This document shows positions 20,901 through 28,361 of a DNA stretch of 64,000 nt, one piece after another. The position numbers were made by a program, and so were the translations under genes. How positions within the stretch are numbered: position 1 is the stretch's first letter; each line of letters begins with the position of its first letter. The stretch comes from Ochotona curzoniae (taxonomy: Eukaryota > Chordata > Mammalia > Lagomorpha > Ochotonidae). The notes beneath the pieces were generated by a model. It ran no database searches. It worked only from the letters and a program-made list of their open reading frames with translations, and was not told the DNA's origin. The DNA lies in the NCBI RefSeq assembly GCF_017591425.1, contig NW_024464918.1:22472001-22536000 (forward strand), in the 5' to 3' direction.

Positions 20901-23662
20901 AGTACCCAATGTGACTGCTCTTTCTCCAGGAGGCAAACACAACTTTTGGTCCCTCAGATTCAAATAAAACCCTATATTTATTCCTAATAACACCCCCCCC
21001 CAAACAGACACACACACGGAGTAGCTGTAGTTGATTGAGGGATGAAGCCCAGAATAAGCCCAGAATTTTCTTTCCATGTCCTTTTTCTTCTTTGACTAAC
21101 CAATAGGAGTCACCTTTGCTTAAGCTTGAAACTCCACACAGCAAACTTAGACCAGACTTGAGATTGTGGAATTTCAACTGCAAGCCCCATTTTTGACCTA
21201 ATAAAGACAAAATGACAGTGAAGCTTTCCTGGAATCACTTCTTTATTTCCACTACTGGGACTTGGAGTCTCACTCCAGAACTATTGACAATATGGGGGTT
21301 TTGGGATTGGGGGTGGGGGCAGGGGTAGAGATAGGATTAATACCCCGTGTCGGCAGCATCAGCAGATTTGTGAAGCTTTGCTTTTGGGCCCTTGCCCAAG
21401 TCACTAACAGTGAAGGCAGGCTGTGTAGCAGAACAGCCCTGGAGTCTTGTGATAATGTATCCTGCACTGTACTGCTAGGCCCCCCTGCACTGCACAGCTA
21501 GGCCCCCACCTGCACTGCACAGCTAGGCCCCCATGCACTGCACAGCTAGCCCCCCCCCCTGCACTGCACAGCTAGGCCCCCATGCACTGCACAGCTAGCC
21601 CCCCCCCCCTGCACTGCACAGCTAGGCCCCCATGCACTGCACAGCTAGGCCCCCCCTGCACTGCACAGGTAGGCCCCCCCTGCACTGCACAGCTAGGCCC
21701 CCCCTGCACTGCACAGCTAGGCACCCCCCTGCACTGCACAGGTAGGCCCCTGACCTTGTTGTCTTGCCTCTGGCCGATCAGGAGCAATGGGTGGACATTG
21801 TATGCCACTTCCTTGGGTGGTCTTGTAGGGTCTAGCTAAGAGACTCTAAGCCCCTTTGTGGGAGGCACCATATTTCACATGACCACAAACCCCAGCTCTG
21901 GGCAGGAGGCCGAGCACACACTCATCTGACATGTAATGCTGCTGGCTAGCTGGCTGGCTCCACAGTGCTGGGACAAGTTCACAGCCACAGTTACAGGTCA
22001 GTGGGTCAGACTCCAGGCACCTGCTTCAGATCCTGCCAACCCGGATCTGTAAAGGTCAAGAGGGTGGGTCCCCCGATCTCAGCCTGGCCAGCACCCCGGC
22101 CTCATCTCAGACGGCTGCCCTCCAGGACTGTTCACGCACTGACAGCTCTCCTGTCTGTAGTGTTTTGGCTGTCTGCATTAGCCATTCGTGCCACTGGATC
22201 TGCTGCCATCCACACCACTGCTCTGCTTTCCTCAGCTCTTTCTCTCCCCACTCAACCCCATAATAGGGTCCCTCAGTTCTTGCAAACCAAGCTCAGGTTT
22301 TGAGGGGCCTTCACAGACCACCTCCATTCTTACCATCTTGACATCCACCTTGCCTTGAAGTAGCTTCATTGTTATTTCCTGACACCCTATTCACACACAG
22401 TCATGTGTCACCTGCCATAGATGCCATGTTGATGAGTAAATGAATCTGTTTCTCTGGTTGCAGATGGCAGACCTGCATGCGGTCCCGAGGGGTATGTATG
22501 ATGGGCCTGTGTTTGACCTGACCACTACCCCCAAGGGGGGCACCCCTGCAGGCTCTACCCGCGGCTCTCCCACGCGGCCGACCCCACCCGTGAGGAATCT
22601 CCATCAGTCAGGATTTAGCCTGTCCGGTGAGTGGGGTGAGCTCCTGCAGTAAGCGAATAAGTGGAAAGATCAGACTGAGGCTGTGAACTTGGGTACTCCG
22701 GCTGCTGATCCAGAATGTGTTTTGCAGCCCATCCCGGCTGCATCTTGAGGGGAGTCCCTGGGCAAATGGGAAGCCTTGCTGAATCAACAAGGGGTCCTAA
22801 TGATCAGATAAGGCAAGGCTGTTAGGATGAACGGCCAGGAATGATCAGGCTTAAGTTACAGATCAGACTTGCTTGGCAAAAGAGGGCAGGAGGTAGGTTG
22901 CATTGCACTGGTGGCAGGACATTCTGTTGGTGTTTTGCTGCTTTTTTGCTGTTCCCTGGGTACCTTTATGATTAAGCTCTGTGGTTGCTTTCTGCTAGCC
23001 ACGGGCATGGAGCAGCCATGGGCTCTGATATCAACACTTGGAATTACGATGCCTGGGGCAAGTGACCTCAGAACAGAGAAGTTAAGACACTGCCTCATAG
23101 TTGGCACACGGGAGTGGGGAGACCGCTGACCTGCAGGCTGTGTGAAGCCCATCAAATCATGTGGTCTGGCCCATCCAAGGCAACTGCAGCAGGACATGAA
23201 CTTCGCTGTACCTGTAGCAGGCTAATGTTTAAGCTGATTATTTAGCATGGCCCACGAATGATACTATGCATATCCAGATGGCCCTAGACAGAAAAAAATT
23301 TCCCCACCGCTACTTGATCTGTCACAGTGAACGTAAGATACCACTGTCACCATTGTGCCAAGGGTCAGGTGAACTCCAGGTGGGAACTTGGTTCTTCCTG
23401 TTAGCAGGGAGTTTTGGGGATTGTAGGGTATGAACAATCTAAAAGACCTGAATGGAATGGGACTTTCTTGGGAGAGGAGGCCAGGAAGGCACTTGACTTC
23501 TCACAGTGTTAAAACCCATCTCTCGCTTTCCCATCTCTTTTTCTCTCCCTGGGACTTTGTGTCCAAACCTCAGGCACTCAAGTGGATGAGGGGGTCCGCT
23601 CTGCCAGCAAGCGCATCGTGGCGCCCCCTGGAGGCCGTTCTAATATCACATCCCTGAGTTAA
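2824..23662 (+). CDS. DPYSL3: DPYSL3 (CRMP4), exons 4-14 of a spliced gene, 5' part outside window
   Basis: Eleven exons (2824-2988, 5220-5281, 6129-6209, 10665-10733, 13718-13838, 16562-16718, 17378-17519, 18907-19077, 20092-20271, 22464-22626, 23574-23662) join without a frame break into 1400 coding bases. They give residues 106-570 and a stop. CRMP4 is a cytosolic phosphoprotein of neurons. It forms homo- and hetero-tetramers with other CRMPs, binds tubulin and actin, and acts in growth-cone guidance downstream of semaphorins; that is family knowledge. It has the dihydropyrimidinase fold, but the Zn-site residues are replaced: Met165 at the carboxylated-Lys position, Lys254 at a His, Ala332 at the Asp. 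It should therefore not be an enzyme. The tail (exons 13-14) identifies DPYSL3 rather than DPYSL2, through [14 protein letters not shown] and [13 protein letters not shown]. All introns are GT-AG. Exons 1-3 are upstream of the window. Confidence 0.98.
3878..4213 (+). mobile_element. Lagomorph C-type SINE
   Basis: tRNA-like head (ttggcacggtagcctagtgg, then ctaaagtcctcgccttgaa), middle with cctgcacctgcatgggagac, ttgcggccatttggggagtg and a tail ending gactttccaataaaact. The head form resembles the pika-type variant, which is the main clue to the organism. Confidence 0.85.
4222..4546 (-). mobile_element. Older C-type SINE, reverse orientation
   Basis: Begins at its tail (aaagatttatttcatttatttg) and reads through tcctctgctgctttcccagg and gcagctgggacttgaactgg to the degenerate head. 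It is more diverged than its neighbour at 3878-4213, with which it forms a tail-to-tail pair. Confidence 0.75.
5220..5281 (+). CDS. DPYSL3: DPYSL3 exon 5
   Basis: 62 bp for residues 161-180 ([20 protein letters not shown]). The first two bases complete Gly160. The acceptor is ctcctgcag and the donor gtaatg. Met165 sits where true dihydropyrimidinases have the carboxylated Lys that bridges two zinc ions (SFKxFMAYK). This is one of the visible reasons the CRMP family lacks hydrolase activity. The exon is too short to be caught as an ORF of its own. Confidence 0.96.
6129..6209 (+). CDS. DPYSL3: DPYSL3 exon 6
   Basis: 81 bp, phase 0 at both ends, residues 181-207, starting [20 protein letters not shown]. 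His198 in AQVHAENGD is the one zinc-ligand His of dihydropyrimidinase retained in this part of CRMP4. The acceptor ends tctttcag and the donor is gtaaca. The exon could be skipped without a frameshift. Confidence 0.96.
7310..7640 (-). mobile_element. Probable lagomorph L1 3' end fragment
   Basis: A T/A-rich start (tttaaaggtttatttatttaatatat), like a reversed poly(A) tail, leads into sequence I associate with lagomorph L1 3' ends (agcaacagtcataagtacat, ttgtaggtatagacagtgg, tttcattgggagttcatc). The 5' limit is approximate. The association is from memory. Confidence 0.5.
9930..10050 (+). mobile_element. Possible L2 3' end relic
   Basis: Shape of an L2 3' terminus (taggctctgggatcagggac, then agttaaatgaatatg). 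Highly diverged. Confidence 0.35.
10290..10545 (-). mobile_element. Old C-type SINE close to DPYSL3 exon 7
   Basis: Diverged reverse copy running from a tail-like aatttatttcagttgagaaa through a tctgggtttcccatacgag segment to cttcttaaccaccaggtc. Confidence 0.55.
10665..10733 (+). CDS. DPYSL3: DPYSL3 exon 7
   Basis: 69 bp, phase 0 at both ends, residues 208-230. It starts [18 protein letters not shown] and ends SRPEE. The acceptor is cattctag and the donor gtgagt. A degenerate SINE ends about 120 bp upstream. The 162-codon open frame across this site (10427-10915) runs through intron on both sides and is not a gene. Confidence 0.96.
10734..13717 (+). other. DPYSL3 intron 7
   Basis: A 3-kb intron, mostly unique sequence with a MIR relic at about 12790-12945. 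The open frames around 11146-11573 and 12152-12589 occur on both strands and are not supported as genes. Confidence 0.85.
12790..12945 (-). mobile_element. MIR SINE relic
   Basis: Reverse MIR core: cttcacagacaaagccgcag, gcctgaggtcacggagcttg, gtgggaccaggaatcagat. Confidence 0.65.
13718..13838 (+). CDS. DPYSL3: DPYSL3 exon 8
   Basis: 121 bp for residues 231-270 plus the first base of codon 271. It contains [17 protein letters not shown]. Lys254 in ITKVMSK replaces the zinc-binding His of dihydropyrimidinases (V-x-H-V-M-S). The acceptor is ttcttgcag and the donor gtgatt. The exon length matches the 121-bp exon I associate with this gene family. Confidence 0.96.
13839..16561 (+). other. DPYSL3 intron 8
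   Basis: A 2.7-kb intron. It contains an old SINE (15713-16012), a possible MIR fragment near 16160-16260 and otherwise unique sequence. Confidence 0.85.
15713..16012 (+). mobile_element. Old C-type SINE
   Basis: Diverged copy: catctcatatcagagggcag, ccaacttcctgctgacgcac, then tgcagagtaaaccagcatgg and a tail ending aataaataaaactt. Confidence 0.6.
16562..16718 (+). CDS. DPYSL3: DPYSL3 exon 9
   Basis: 157 bp for residues 272-322. The first two bases complete Gly271 and the last two open Ser323. Content includes [20 protein letters not shown] and [19 protein letters not shown]. The acceptor is ccctttctag. The donor is unusual, gttggt, with T rather than a purine at +3, but the frame joins correctly to exon 10 (Ser323 as AG+T), so I trust it. 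Confidence 0.95.
16912..17080 (-). mobile_element. MIR SINE relic in DPYSL3 intron 9
   Basis: Reverse MIR core: attatcaccattttacagat, aagaaacagagtgccagaga. It occupies much of the 659-bp intron 9 (16719-17377), which otherwise holds nothing I recognise. Confidence 0.6.
17378..17519 (+). CDS. DPYSL3: DPYSL3 exon 10
   Basis: 142 bp for residues 324-370, with the first base completing Ser323. It begins [18 protein letters not shown] and ends [13 protein letters not shown]. Ala332-His333 stands where dihydropyrimidinases have the catalytic Asp (SDNCTF). The acceptor is tttgccag and the donor gtaaag. The end is in phase 0, set by the start of exon 11 (ATGKMDEN). Confidence 0.96.
17520..18906 (+). 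other. DPYSL3 intron 10
   Basis: A 1.4-kb intron, AT-rich from about 17940 onward, ending in the (TG)n tract and the exon 11 acceptor. No repeat of known family and no gene recognised besides that tract. Confidence 0.85.
18873..18899 (+). repeat. (TG)n microsatellite abutting the exon 11 splice acceptor
   Basis: TG dinucleotides run for about 27 bases with one TA interruption, ending 7 bases before the first base of exon 11. In the transcript this is a (UG)n tract at the 3' splice site, replacing most of the pyrimidine tract. Confidence 0.95.
18907..19077 (+). CDS. DPYSL3: DPYSL3 exon 11
   Basis: 171 bp, phase 0 at both ends, residues 371-427. It runs from [15 protein letters not shown] to SAKNHQS. 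The donor is gtaagg. The acceptor region is odd: in place of a normal pyrimidine tract there is a (TG)n run at 18873-18899, then ttaatag. Skipping would delete 57 residues in frame, including part of the conserved [18 protein letters not shown] segment of the amidohydrolase-like fold. Confidence 0.97.
19078..20091 (+). other. DPYSL3 intron 11
   Basis: A 1.0-kb intron of unique sequence. Nothing recognised except a normal acceptor (cctgtctctag). Confidence 0.85.
20092..20271 (+). CDS. DPYSL3: DPYSL3 exon 12
   Basis: 180 bp, phase 0 at both ends, residues 428-487. It runs from [19 protein letters not shown] to [11 protein letters not shown]. This is the last part of the globular fold and includes C-terminal tetramer-interface sequence. 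The acceptor is cctgtctctag and the donor gtgagc. The residue at 472 is Gly (PCGPFSD). I recall Ser in the human protein, which would make this a species difference. A 170-codon frame on the other strand (19948-20460) is a shadow of this exon. Confidence 0.97.
20483..20802 (-). mobile_element. Lagomorph C-type SINE, reverse
   Basis: A poly(A)-side aaaaaagatttatttttattgg leads into tctgggtctcccatgtagg, ctgctttcccaggccacaag and a head region near cattgtgctgggcccc. Confidence 0.8.
21461..21750 (+). repeat. C-rich minisatellite, about 12 copies of a 22-27 bp unit
   Basis: The unit is tgcactgcacagctaggccccc with a variable C run (4-11 bases). The first copy is degenerate (tgcactgtactgctagg). Some copies read caggtagg instead of cagctagg. 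Copies 4-5 and 6-7 repeat as a pair, which shows higher-order duplication. Both strands are open in one frame only because the unit lacks stops in that frame. There is no gene here. Confidence 0.95.
22464..22626 (+). CDS. DPYSL3: DPYSL3 exon 13 with GSK3/CDK5 phosphorylation cluster
   Basis: 163 bp for residues 488-541 plus one base of codon 542. It starts [19 protein letters not shown]. It carries the regulatory tail cluster Thr509-Pro, Thr514-Pro, Ser518 and Ser522-Pro. In CRMPs, CDK5 or DYRK primes Ser522 and GSK3 then phosphorylates the upstream sites, releasing the protein from cytoskeleton. All four sites are intact. Thr519 and Thr527-Pro ([12 protein letters not shown]) differ from the human sequence as I recall it (Ala and Asn). 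The acceptor is tggttgcag and the donor gtgagt. Confidence 0.97.
22627..23573 (+). other. DPYSL3 intron 13
   Basis: A 947-bp intron of unique sequence. No repeat or gene recognised. Confidence 0.85.
23574..23662 (+). CDS. DPYSL3: DPYSL3 exon 14, coding part and stop
   Basis: 89 bp including the TAA stop at 23660-23662. It codes for residues 543-570 ([20 protein letters not shown], then RSNITSLS), with the first two bases completing Gly542. The acceptor is aaacctcag. The C-terminal end [14 protein letters not shown] is typical of the CRMP family. The codons for VAPPGG form a CTCF-like motif (see separate entry). Confidence 0.97.
23621..23634 (-). promoter_or_regulatory. CTCF-like core motif inside DPYSL3 exon 14
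   Basis: The reverse complement reads CCTCCAGGGGGCGC. It matches the CTCF core CCASYAGRKGGCRS at 13 of 14 positions (T for A at position 3). It overlaps codons for VAPPGG, so the match could simply reflect coding constraint. Confidence 0.4.
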
Positions 23663-24015
23663 ACCACCCCTGGCCAACCAGGGGGGCTGAAGAAGAAAGA
23701 AGAGATTTTTTTCCGAAGCCAAAATGGTACATCGATATTTAAGAAGGAAAATGAATCCAAACAGTTGCGACCTAAAGAATCAATAAGCCTCAAGCCTTAT
23801 GTTTCTCCAATGTTAAGCTCGCTTGCCTAGCTTTACGCATATTGCTTTGTTTTCTGTTTAAGCATAACCCTCATTCATTTGATCCCCTCTCCCCATTTAC
23901 ATGCATGCAGTCAGACAGGCCGCTAAGGTAATGGGGTCTGCTATATTATAGTATTGAGAGCGTGTGTAGTGCCGCGTCGTACGACAAGGGGACTGACAAG
24001 CTGGGATGTCAGGGA

Positions 24016-24021
24016 AATAAA
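24016..24021 (+). terminator. Candidate proximal poly(A) signal of DPYSL3
   Basis: An AATAAA about 355 bases after the stop codon, followed within 20-30 bases by a very G-rich downstream region (ttggggcgagtggggtggtg). G-rich downstream elements favour cleavage. Use would shorten the 3' UTR to under 400 bases. Confidence 0.45.
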
Positions 24022-24108
24022 TGAACATAGGTTACTTGGGGCGAGTGGGGTGGTGGGCACCGAGAGCAAGGTGGAGGGTAAAAAGGGACTGGGGTGGGGC
24101 CTGTGCAA

Positions 24109-24126
24109 GGGAGGCGGGTGGGTGGG
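24109..24126 (+). other. Canonical G-quadruplex motif in DPYSL3 3' UTR
   Basis: Four GGG runs separated by loops of 4, 1 and 1 bases (ggg-aggc-ggg-t-ggg-t-ggg) on the mRNA strand, inside a wider G-rich stretch from 24037. It fits the standard G3+N1-7 rule. Folding in RNA is inferred. Confidence 0.7.
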
Positions 24127-25487
24127 ATGAGCAAAAAGGGATGTTGTGTCTTGTGTGTGTCCACGGAGGACAGCCACTTACTTGGGGGTCACTGTCCTTT
24201 CACCATGGCCCCCTTGCCTGCAGACAAAGCAGGCAGTTTCTGGGTCTTGGCCCTTGTTATGTCTCCCACCAGTGGATTTTGTTTCTCAGAACACTTGTGA
24301 AATTGCCAAACCCAACCGTGTCTTCCTACTTGCATGGTGGTACCAACTTTTACTGGGGCGGCTTACTCAGCGTTGCTTTCCAGTCGTTCTCTTTTCTGGG
24401 GCTGGAAAGGCTGACCCGTGGAGGGAGGAGACACGCTTCTCTCTACCACTGCACCCCCACCGCCACGCCTTGCCCAACCTGGCCCCGTGGTGGTGCTCTT
24501 AAAAGGCAACAGCTGAGAACACAGCGCAAGGCCCTGAGGTGGGGCAGCCCAGGCTTAAATACGCCCTCCTGTAATTGGGAGGCCAGCTGCACATTCTCGG
24601 CTACAAAGCAAGAGGCGCAAACATGCCGGGCGTCCCGCGTTGGGGTTTTAGCTGGGGTAGAACCCAACGGAAGGCTTCTTACCAGAGGTGAGTGTCACTC
24701 CTCTTGATCACTGGTGATCTGGGCACGTACAGGATCAACTGGGAACGCTGGCTTGCTTGAGTGTTGCCTAAATGTAGCATTAAAAGGCGATCTTGGCTCA
24801 TCTGGGAGAGACAGGGCCTGGGGAAAGCCGGGGAGCAGAGGGAGCAGGTTGTGCGTGGCCCTGTCTGGTTACTCTTTTCCATGTCCACTAGCCAACCCTC
24901 GGGGAGAGTTCTTTGAGTATGGGTGCAGCCTTCCTGCGGGCAGGTGCAGAGCAAGGTAGCATGGAGTGCCCGTGTCCCTCATGTCCTCCCTCTGTGCCAG
25001 ATGAGTGTCCATATGCCTGTCACGCAGCCTCTGGAGATCCTGTCGGGAGCCAGGTTTGTAAGCTCAGACTCAGGAAGACATTCATGCTGGGACTGGGCTT
25101 CTGGGCTCCTTGGAACTCAGCTGGTAGAACCCTTCGCCCTGTAGACTAAGTACTTTCAAGAGAAGAGCAGGTCTCAGACACCTTTTAAGTGCTTAGTAGA
25201 AACCATAATTTCTGACCGCAGGTTATTAGCAATTTTCTGTCTTACTCATGAAGAAAAAAAGACTTTCCCCTCCTAGTAGGGACGGTCGCTAATTTTAAGG
25301 CTCTCATGGTGCTCTCTCTTAAGGGAAAGTTAAGAAAAAGGGAAAATTGTAGCTCCTAATGCAAATATTCCGGGGCTTCTCATAGAACTCAAAAGGACAG
25401 TTTGATAGGCAGAGTGAGTTTGCCAGACTGGAAACATTACCTCATTGGCTGGGCTGGGCTTTGGATCGGCTGCAGTCCCAGCCACAG

Positions 25488-25501
25488 CCACCAGGTGGAA
25501 G
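25488..25501 (+). promoter_or_regulatory. Weak CTCF-like motif in DPYSL3 3' UTR
   Basis: CCACCAGGTGGAAG matches CCASYAGRKGGCRS at 13 of 14 positions, but the mismatch falls on the important C of GGC. Occupancy is doubtful. Confidence 0.2.
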
Positions 25502-26702
25502 ACAAGACACGTAAACTAGTCTGACCATCCACTTTTACACCATCTGCTCTGGGGTCCCCAGCCACCGGGGCCAGTTAATGCCTCCATGACCCCTCCGTGC
25601 CATGAAAATAAATCTTCTGCAACAAAATTATTCAGTGGCCCTGCACTTGGGTCCTTCAAACTGAAGCATCCAACCACAGAACTGTGTATTCTGTCCTGTT
25701 GTATTAACAATCCCTTAATAGCTTCAGGATGAGCGATAACATTTAAGTCTTTCTTCTAACATCAGCAGCTCTCCCAGTATGAACTGCTCCCTAGAGAACT
25801 CCTCCCAATTTTTTATCGTCAGGACTGGGGAATATGCTACTTAACTCACATTCAGACATGTCCTGTTCCATAAGACACATCAAAGTTAGGCAGAGAAATT
25901 GACAATGAGCCCCGTGTCACCTCATCCACCCCGTGAACTCGCGAACGTGGCGTTTGAGGATGGGAAGGTCGCGTCTCTCAGTTGGCCCTGCTCTGTTCTC
26001 AGCGCTGTTTCTGGAGCCAGGTGCAGACAGTTGGAGTTCACGCAGAGGGTGCACAGGTGCGCTGGTCGAGTAGGCATTCAGAGAGCTGCTAGGTGGGCCA
26101 CTGCTTAGAGATTGCTTTTACTTCTGAGCTTCTAAGACTATGAACATCGGGGTGACCCCGCAAGGGGTTTCTTTCAATGCCCAGTGCTCTTTCGGGGACC
26201 GCTGTCTTCCTGACTAGCTCCATTCTCTTTCGCAAAGGCCTGTAGCCCCAACCTGCACCTCCCCCACCCCCGGCTCCTCCAGGCAGCCCTTTCCAACAGG
26301 ACAAACCATTCCCAACTTTGGATCTTGCCCCAGCTTCCCTGACCTTCTCTGGAAACCTCCAGCTTGAGTCTCTGATGCACTGCTGGGCCGCCCTGGGCCG
26401 CCGGCATTCCTTGTTAATTATCTCCCCTCTCCCCTGAAAACTGGTGTGTGGGTGTTCAGTTCTGTGTCTGGTGGATATGGAGACAGTGAGTCTCCTGTGA
26501 TCTGTGCTAGCTGTGAGGCAGCTCTGCAGTGCCAAGAGCTGTCTGGTTCGAACCATGCAGAAAACTGTGTTTTGAGTTTAGCTAAGGTTAAAGACAAAAA
26601 TTTCATCAAGTGACTGTTACTGTAAACATTATTAAAATGAAACAAATGACCAATACAATGCTTCAGTTTTCTATGTGTGTGGTGCTCCTTTTCACTTACT
26701 AT

Positions 26703-26721
26703 AATAAAATTGTGTATTAAA
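26703..26721 (+). terminator. Distal poly(A) signals of DPYSL3
   Basis: AATAAA at 26703-26708 and ATTAAA at 26716-26721 are followed by GT-rich sequence (gggtctgttgataatggttt). This gives a UTR length near that expected for a roughly 5-kb CRMP4 mRNA, and no better signal follows. Confidence 0.7.
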
Positions 26722-26725
26722 GCTG

Positions 26726-28328
26726 AAATGGTTAGATGGGTCTGTTGATAATGGTTTTCTGGGGGAAAGAAAAACTTGGTGGGGGGAGTGTAGTCCCTTT
26801 CCATGCGGGCTGAGTTCCTTTTGGTCTGAGTTGGATAAGCGAGGTTCTCACGGCATTGAGGGATGCTGACGGCCTGCACAGGGGTCGCCATGTGGAGTGC
26901 TTGTGCGGAAGGCGTTACCGTTGGACGTGGAGCTTGCCGAGTCCAGAAGGCAGCCTGTGTTTTCATTTTCACAGTCCTTTCCATAAGCCTTGCTGTTGGG
27001 TTGTCTTATAAGCATTTTTTTTTTTTTTTTGCCTTTTTCCTAAAAGTCTGGCGCTGGAACTAACTCCAAATAAGAACATGCCAAAGTGTATTCCATAGCA
27101 AACGGATCCCAAGGAGCCAAAATAAGACCTAAAGTGATGGTGTGCTGTGCCCATTCTGAGAGCTGCAAGGTACATACTAACACCTTGGAGACTCAGAGAA
27201 ACCTTATATCCAAGGATCCTAAGGCCTTTTCCAACTTAGGGTTCTGAAGCTTTGAGCACTGGGGACTGAACCCCACTGACCTGTGTCTACTTTAGGACAC
27301 CCCACCATACCTACTTTGCTAAACCCTTTGGAGGAGGAACTTCTGAACCTAGTTCTAATTTTGCAAATCATTTTCTATGGCAAAGGCTGAGCTAGTTTAA
27401 AGGGGTCGAGAGAGAATGTTCAAGTCTGCTGCAACTGAAAGCTTTTAGGGAAAAGTTTGCTCAGACTTCAGCCCGGCTGGGTAGAAGTGCTGAACCCTGG
27501 CTCAGCAGACCTCTGTTTCCCGTCTACTGTCCAGGCTTGCCTCTGCAAGGCCTCCCTTGTCAGGAAAGCTCCTGGTGTGTGGAAGCACCTCCAGGCTTTC
27601 CTTTGGACTGTTTTGTAACCTCAGTGGAAGGAGAGAGTCCCTCCCTGAAGGCCACTCCAAAGTGATTGATGATTCTATGTGGTCTGGCTGGGTTCACCAT
27701 TGGACTTGTGACCATGGCTGAAAGTGAGCAGGGGACTGCTTGACCACCCTTGGCCACGTACCCACTCACTGAGTTCTCTGAGCCAAGTGGCTCTTGGGAA
27801 GTCTACAGAGCAAATGTGTGCAGCCCAGGAAGGGGAGATAATGCTGAATGGACAGCAAGAGCAGTTACCATTGGTAGGCCTGCAGGTTGTATGCATTGGA
27901 TTATGCATATTATACAATTATGGATTGGAGAGGTTGTTGAAAAGGACCCTTATCCTAAGGTAGAGGATGCTTCAAGCTGCTTGTTGTCTTTTGGATTATG
28001 GGTCTGGAACATCTCCCCGATGTAATGGACTGTGGCAAGAATTAAGGATTGAAGGACTGAGAAAAAGATACAAGGGCTGTCCCTGGAGACAAGGTCATGG
28101 TTAAGGGCAGAGATGAACCCTGCAATGTGTTCCCTGAGGTATGAATGCTACAGGGTCAGCTTTTCCAGTTTCTATGCATATGTGCCAGCTCAGTGATGTT
28201 GCATTGTGGGTTCCAGATCACCATCTCTAAAACAGTGCATCTCTGACAAGGGACAGGCTTCACAACAGGAAATGAAAGTAGGAGCAGGTAACTGAACAAC
28301 CCAACACTCCCCCTTGGGAGTACAGTTG

Positions 28329-28361
<33 letters not shown>

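Larger units (their letters stand above)
20272..22463 (+). other. DPYSL3 intron 12
   Basis: A 2.2-kb intron holding a reverse C-type SINE (20483-20802), a poly-C stretch near 20993 followed by short ACAC sequence, and a GC-rich minisatellite (21461-21750). Confidence 0.85.
23663..26725 (+). other. DPYSL3: DPYSL3 3' untranslated region
   Basis: About 3.06 kb from the stop codon to the probable main cleavage site, just past the AATAAA at 26703-26708 and ATTAAA at 26716-26721, which are followed by GT-rich sequence. Other AATAAA hexamers lie at 24016-24021 and 25607-25612. I see no SINE insertion, which fits a retained long UTR. The 228-codon frame at 24021-24707 and the - strand frame at 26418-26984 have no recognisable content and are taken as chance. 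Confidence 0.8.

Noticed and set aside
21461..21750. CRISPR-like array
   Set aside because: The spacers are just variable C runs and the context is a mammalian intron. It is a minisatellite. Its open frames on both strands are a by-product of repetition.
23673..23691. Second CTCF-like string (tggccaaccaggggggctg) just after the DPYSL3 stop
   Set aside because: The extra A breaks the spacing of the core motif, so it falls short of the consensus.
24021..24707. 228-codon open frame on the + strand, the longest in the window
   Set aside because: It lies entirely in the DPYSL3 3' UTR, starts inside an AATAAA context, overlaps other open frames and has low-complexity, motif-free content.
26418..26984. 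188-codon frame on the - strand near the DPYSL3 poly(A) site
   Set aside because: It spans the DPYSL3 3' UTR end in antisense, and I recognise no domain or splice context.
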